Of a DNA stretch of 64,000 nucleotides, positions 63,090 through 64,000 are shown one piece after another (position 1 is the first letter of the stretch; every line of letters begins with the position of its first letter). Position numbers and translations under genes: made by a program. Below the pieces are notes generated by a model. It saw only the letters and a list, made by a program, of their open reading frames with translations. It did no database searches and was not told the DNA's origin. Location: positions 73,167 through 137,166 of the forward strand of contig JBKBKC010000013.1 in the NCBI GenBank assembly GCA_046294265.1, in the 5' to 3' direction. The DNA comes from JBKBKC01 sp046294265 (GTDB lineage: Bacteria > Pseudomonadota > Alphaproteobacteria > Rhodobacterales > Rhodobacteraceae).

Positions 63090-63851
63090 ATGATGACGGA
63101 CGGGGGCGAGGACGTGCCGCTGATGCTCGAACTCGGTCTGGCCCTGCACAAGATGGGCGAAGAGGCGGTGGTAGACCTGACCCGTTTCGCGCTCGACGGG
63201 CCGGAGCGCAAGAAGCTGCGCGCCGCCCATGCTCGCGCCGCCCGCGACGGGCTGACGATGGAGATCGTCCGGCCGCCCCATGCCCCGGCGCTGATCGAGG
63301 CGCTGCGCGCCATCTCGGACGACTGGTTGCAGGCCAAGGGCGCGCGCGAAAAGGGGTTTTCTGTCGGCCGCTTCGATCCTGTCTGGTTGGGCCGCTGGCC
63401 GCTGGCGCTGGTGCGGCATCAGGGGCGGATCGTGGCCTTCGCCAACATCCTGCAAACCGACAGCCGGGCCATGGCCACCATCGACCTGATGCGCCATGCC
63501 GAAGGCGCGCCTGCCGGCACGATGGATTTCCTGTTCACCGACCTGATGTTGCGCCTGAAGGCCGAGGGCTATCGCGCCTTCTCGCTCGGCATGGCGCCGC
63601 TCTCGGGTCTTGCGCCCGAACGCAGCCGACGGCTGTGGGACCGCTTCGGCGCGCTGATCTACAGCCACGGCCGCAACTTCTACAATTTCGAGGGCCTGCG
63701 GGCGTTCAAGGACAAGTTCCATCCCGACTGGCGCCCCCGCTACCTTGCCGCACCCTCGGCCCTGCCGCCGCTTCTGACCCTTGCCGATGCGGCCCGGCTG
63801 ATCGCCGGCAAGCGAGGGAACGGGTCTGCGGCGGTGCGACCAGAGACCTGA
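63090..63851 (+). CDS. C-terminal part of MprF (phosphatidylglycerol lysyltransferase), truncated
   Basis: 253-aa protein matching only the C-terminal synthetase (DUF2156) domain of MprF, which adds Lys or Ala to phosphatidylglycerol and protects against cationic peptides. Conserved parts are LGLALHKMGEEAVVDL, ISDDWLQAKGAREKGFSVG, YRAFSLGMAPLSGL and NFYNFEGLRAFKDKFHPDW. The N-terminal flippase and the first part of the synthetase (about 600 residues) are missing. A deletion breakpoint probably lies just before 63090. It may be non-functional, although stand-alone DUF2156 proteins exist. Confidence 0.72.
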   Translation: MMTDGGEDVPLMLELGLALHKMGEEAVVDLTRFALDGPERKKLRAAHARAARDGLTMEIVRPPHAPALIEALRAISDDWLQAKGAREKGFSVGRFDPVWLGRWPLALVRHQGRIVAFANILQTDSRAMATIDLMRHAEGAPAGTMDFLFTDLMLRLKAEGYRAFSLGMAPLSGLAPERSRRLWDRFGALIYSHGRNFYNFEGLRAFKDKFHPDWRPRYLAAPSALPPLLTLADAARLIAGKRGNGSAAVRPET

Positions 63852-63870
63852 CACCGAAAGCCGGAGTGCA

Positions 63871-64000
63871 TTACCGATGCAGGACATCCGCCAGCAGCGG
63901 GTTGGGGAAGCGGCGCGCCTGGGTGACGGCGAAGAAGGTCTCGGTGATCCCGTCGAGCCGTGCCGCCTCGACCAGGGCCCCGGACGACAGCTCATCCAGC
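63871..64000 (-). CDS. LysR-type regulator (NhaR-like), C-terminal end
   Basis: Frame entering from the right edge on the - strand and ending at a TAA at 63871-63873. The last residues (ARLDGITETFFAVTQARRFP, then NPLLADVL) match the C-terminus of NhaR-type LysR regulators, where FYAI...RRFPNP is typical. Only 42 codons are present, so the call rests on this ending. It converges on the MprF fragment. Confidence 0.55.
   Translation of the reverse strand, partial: LDELSSGALVEAARLDGITETFFAVTQARRFPNPLLADVLHR

Noticed and set aside
53433..64000. The region considered as a prophage
   Set aside because: No integrase, capsid, portal or terminase genes and no attachment site were seen; only an IS remnant and one doubtful endolysin-like fragment.

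Overview
The window is high-GC chromosomal DNA from an alphaproteobacterium, almost certainly a Rhodobacterales/Rhodobacteraceae member. This is inferred from codon use, from a cytochrome c2-type gene directly before ctaD (the Paracoccus arrangement), from a SAM-II riboswitch before metZ, from a CtrA-type site, and from the kinds of conserved hypotheticals present. The genus cannot be fixed from the sequence alone. About 60 protein genes, one tRNA gene and several broken genes are visible.

Layout. 1-7.8 kb: the end of a TRAP transporter permease, then a tight + strand run (SPOR lipoprotein, D,D-carboxypeptidase, tmk, holB, tatD, a metallo-beta-lactamase-fold hydrolase, an AEC transporter). 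7.9-12.4 kb: a complete polyamine-type ABC importer on the - strand, followed by tRNA-Leu(GAG). 12.8-21 kb: a peptidoglycan-binding-domain protein, lipB, a TSUP exporter, cytochrome c plus ctaD, several conserved hypotheticals and a YqeY protein. 21-29.3 kb: carA, a large GspE-N/glycosyltransferase protein preceded by a CtrA-type site, a GntR regulator, a UbiH-type monooxygenase, a class V aminotransferase and ilvC. 29.4-31.1 kb: a decayed locus with a di-haem cytochrome pseudogene that has lost both haem motifs and a frameshifted LuxR-type gene. 31.5-35.6 kb: glmM, folP, an extended folB and a SleB-type hydrolase. 35.8-42.2 kb: ppdK, glyS, a small membrane protein and glyQ. 42.4-53.4 kb: a protease-like protein without its catalytic residues, trkH, an alpha/beta hydrolase, riboswitch-controlled metZ, folE2, a Tat-type MBL protein, yciB, a DMT permease, ftsY and an HlyU-family gene.

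The last 10.6 kb (53.4-64 kb) looks like an accessory, recombination-scarred region. An IS3-family remnant abuts the HlyU-family start and is fused to an orphan gene end. Then come a ChrB-type regulator with an apparently leaderless promoter/operator, a DUF1127 protein and an MFS permease; a tyrosine phosphatase; an OmpR-type two-component system; a DegP-type protease; a DUF1345 protein preceded by the stub of a VIT/CCC1 transporter; a PepSY protein; a shortened DUF502 protein; the C-terminal part of MprF; and the end of a LysR/NhaR-like regulator. A TTGCAGATTTGYAA motif occurs twice, in opposite orientations, between degP and the neighbouring small membrane gene, suggesting co-regulation, possibly by the adjacent response regulator.

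Two families of short dispersed repeats lie between genes. One is a GC hairpin plus a GGATATTT...CCAAGATGAA motif (five loci); the other is an 11-bp GCGTCGGTTTY tandem unit (two loci). All functional calls are from reading motifs; no database search was possible.
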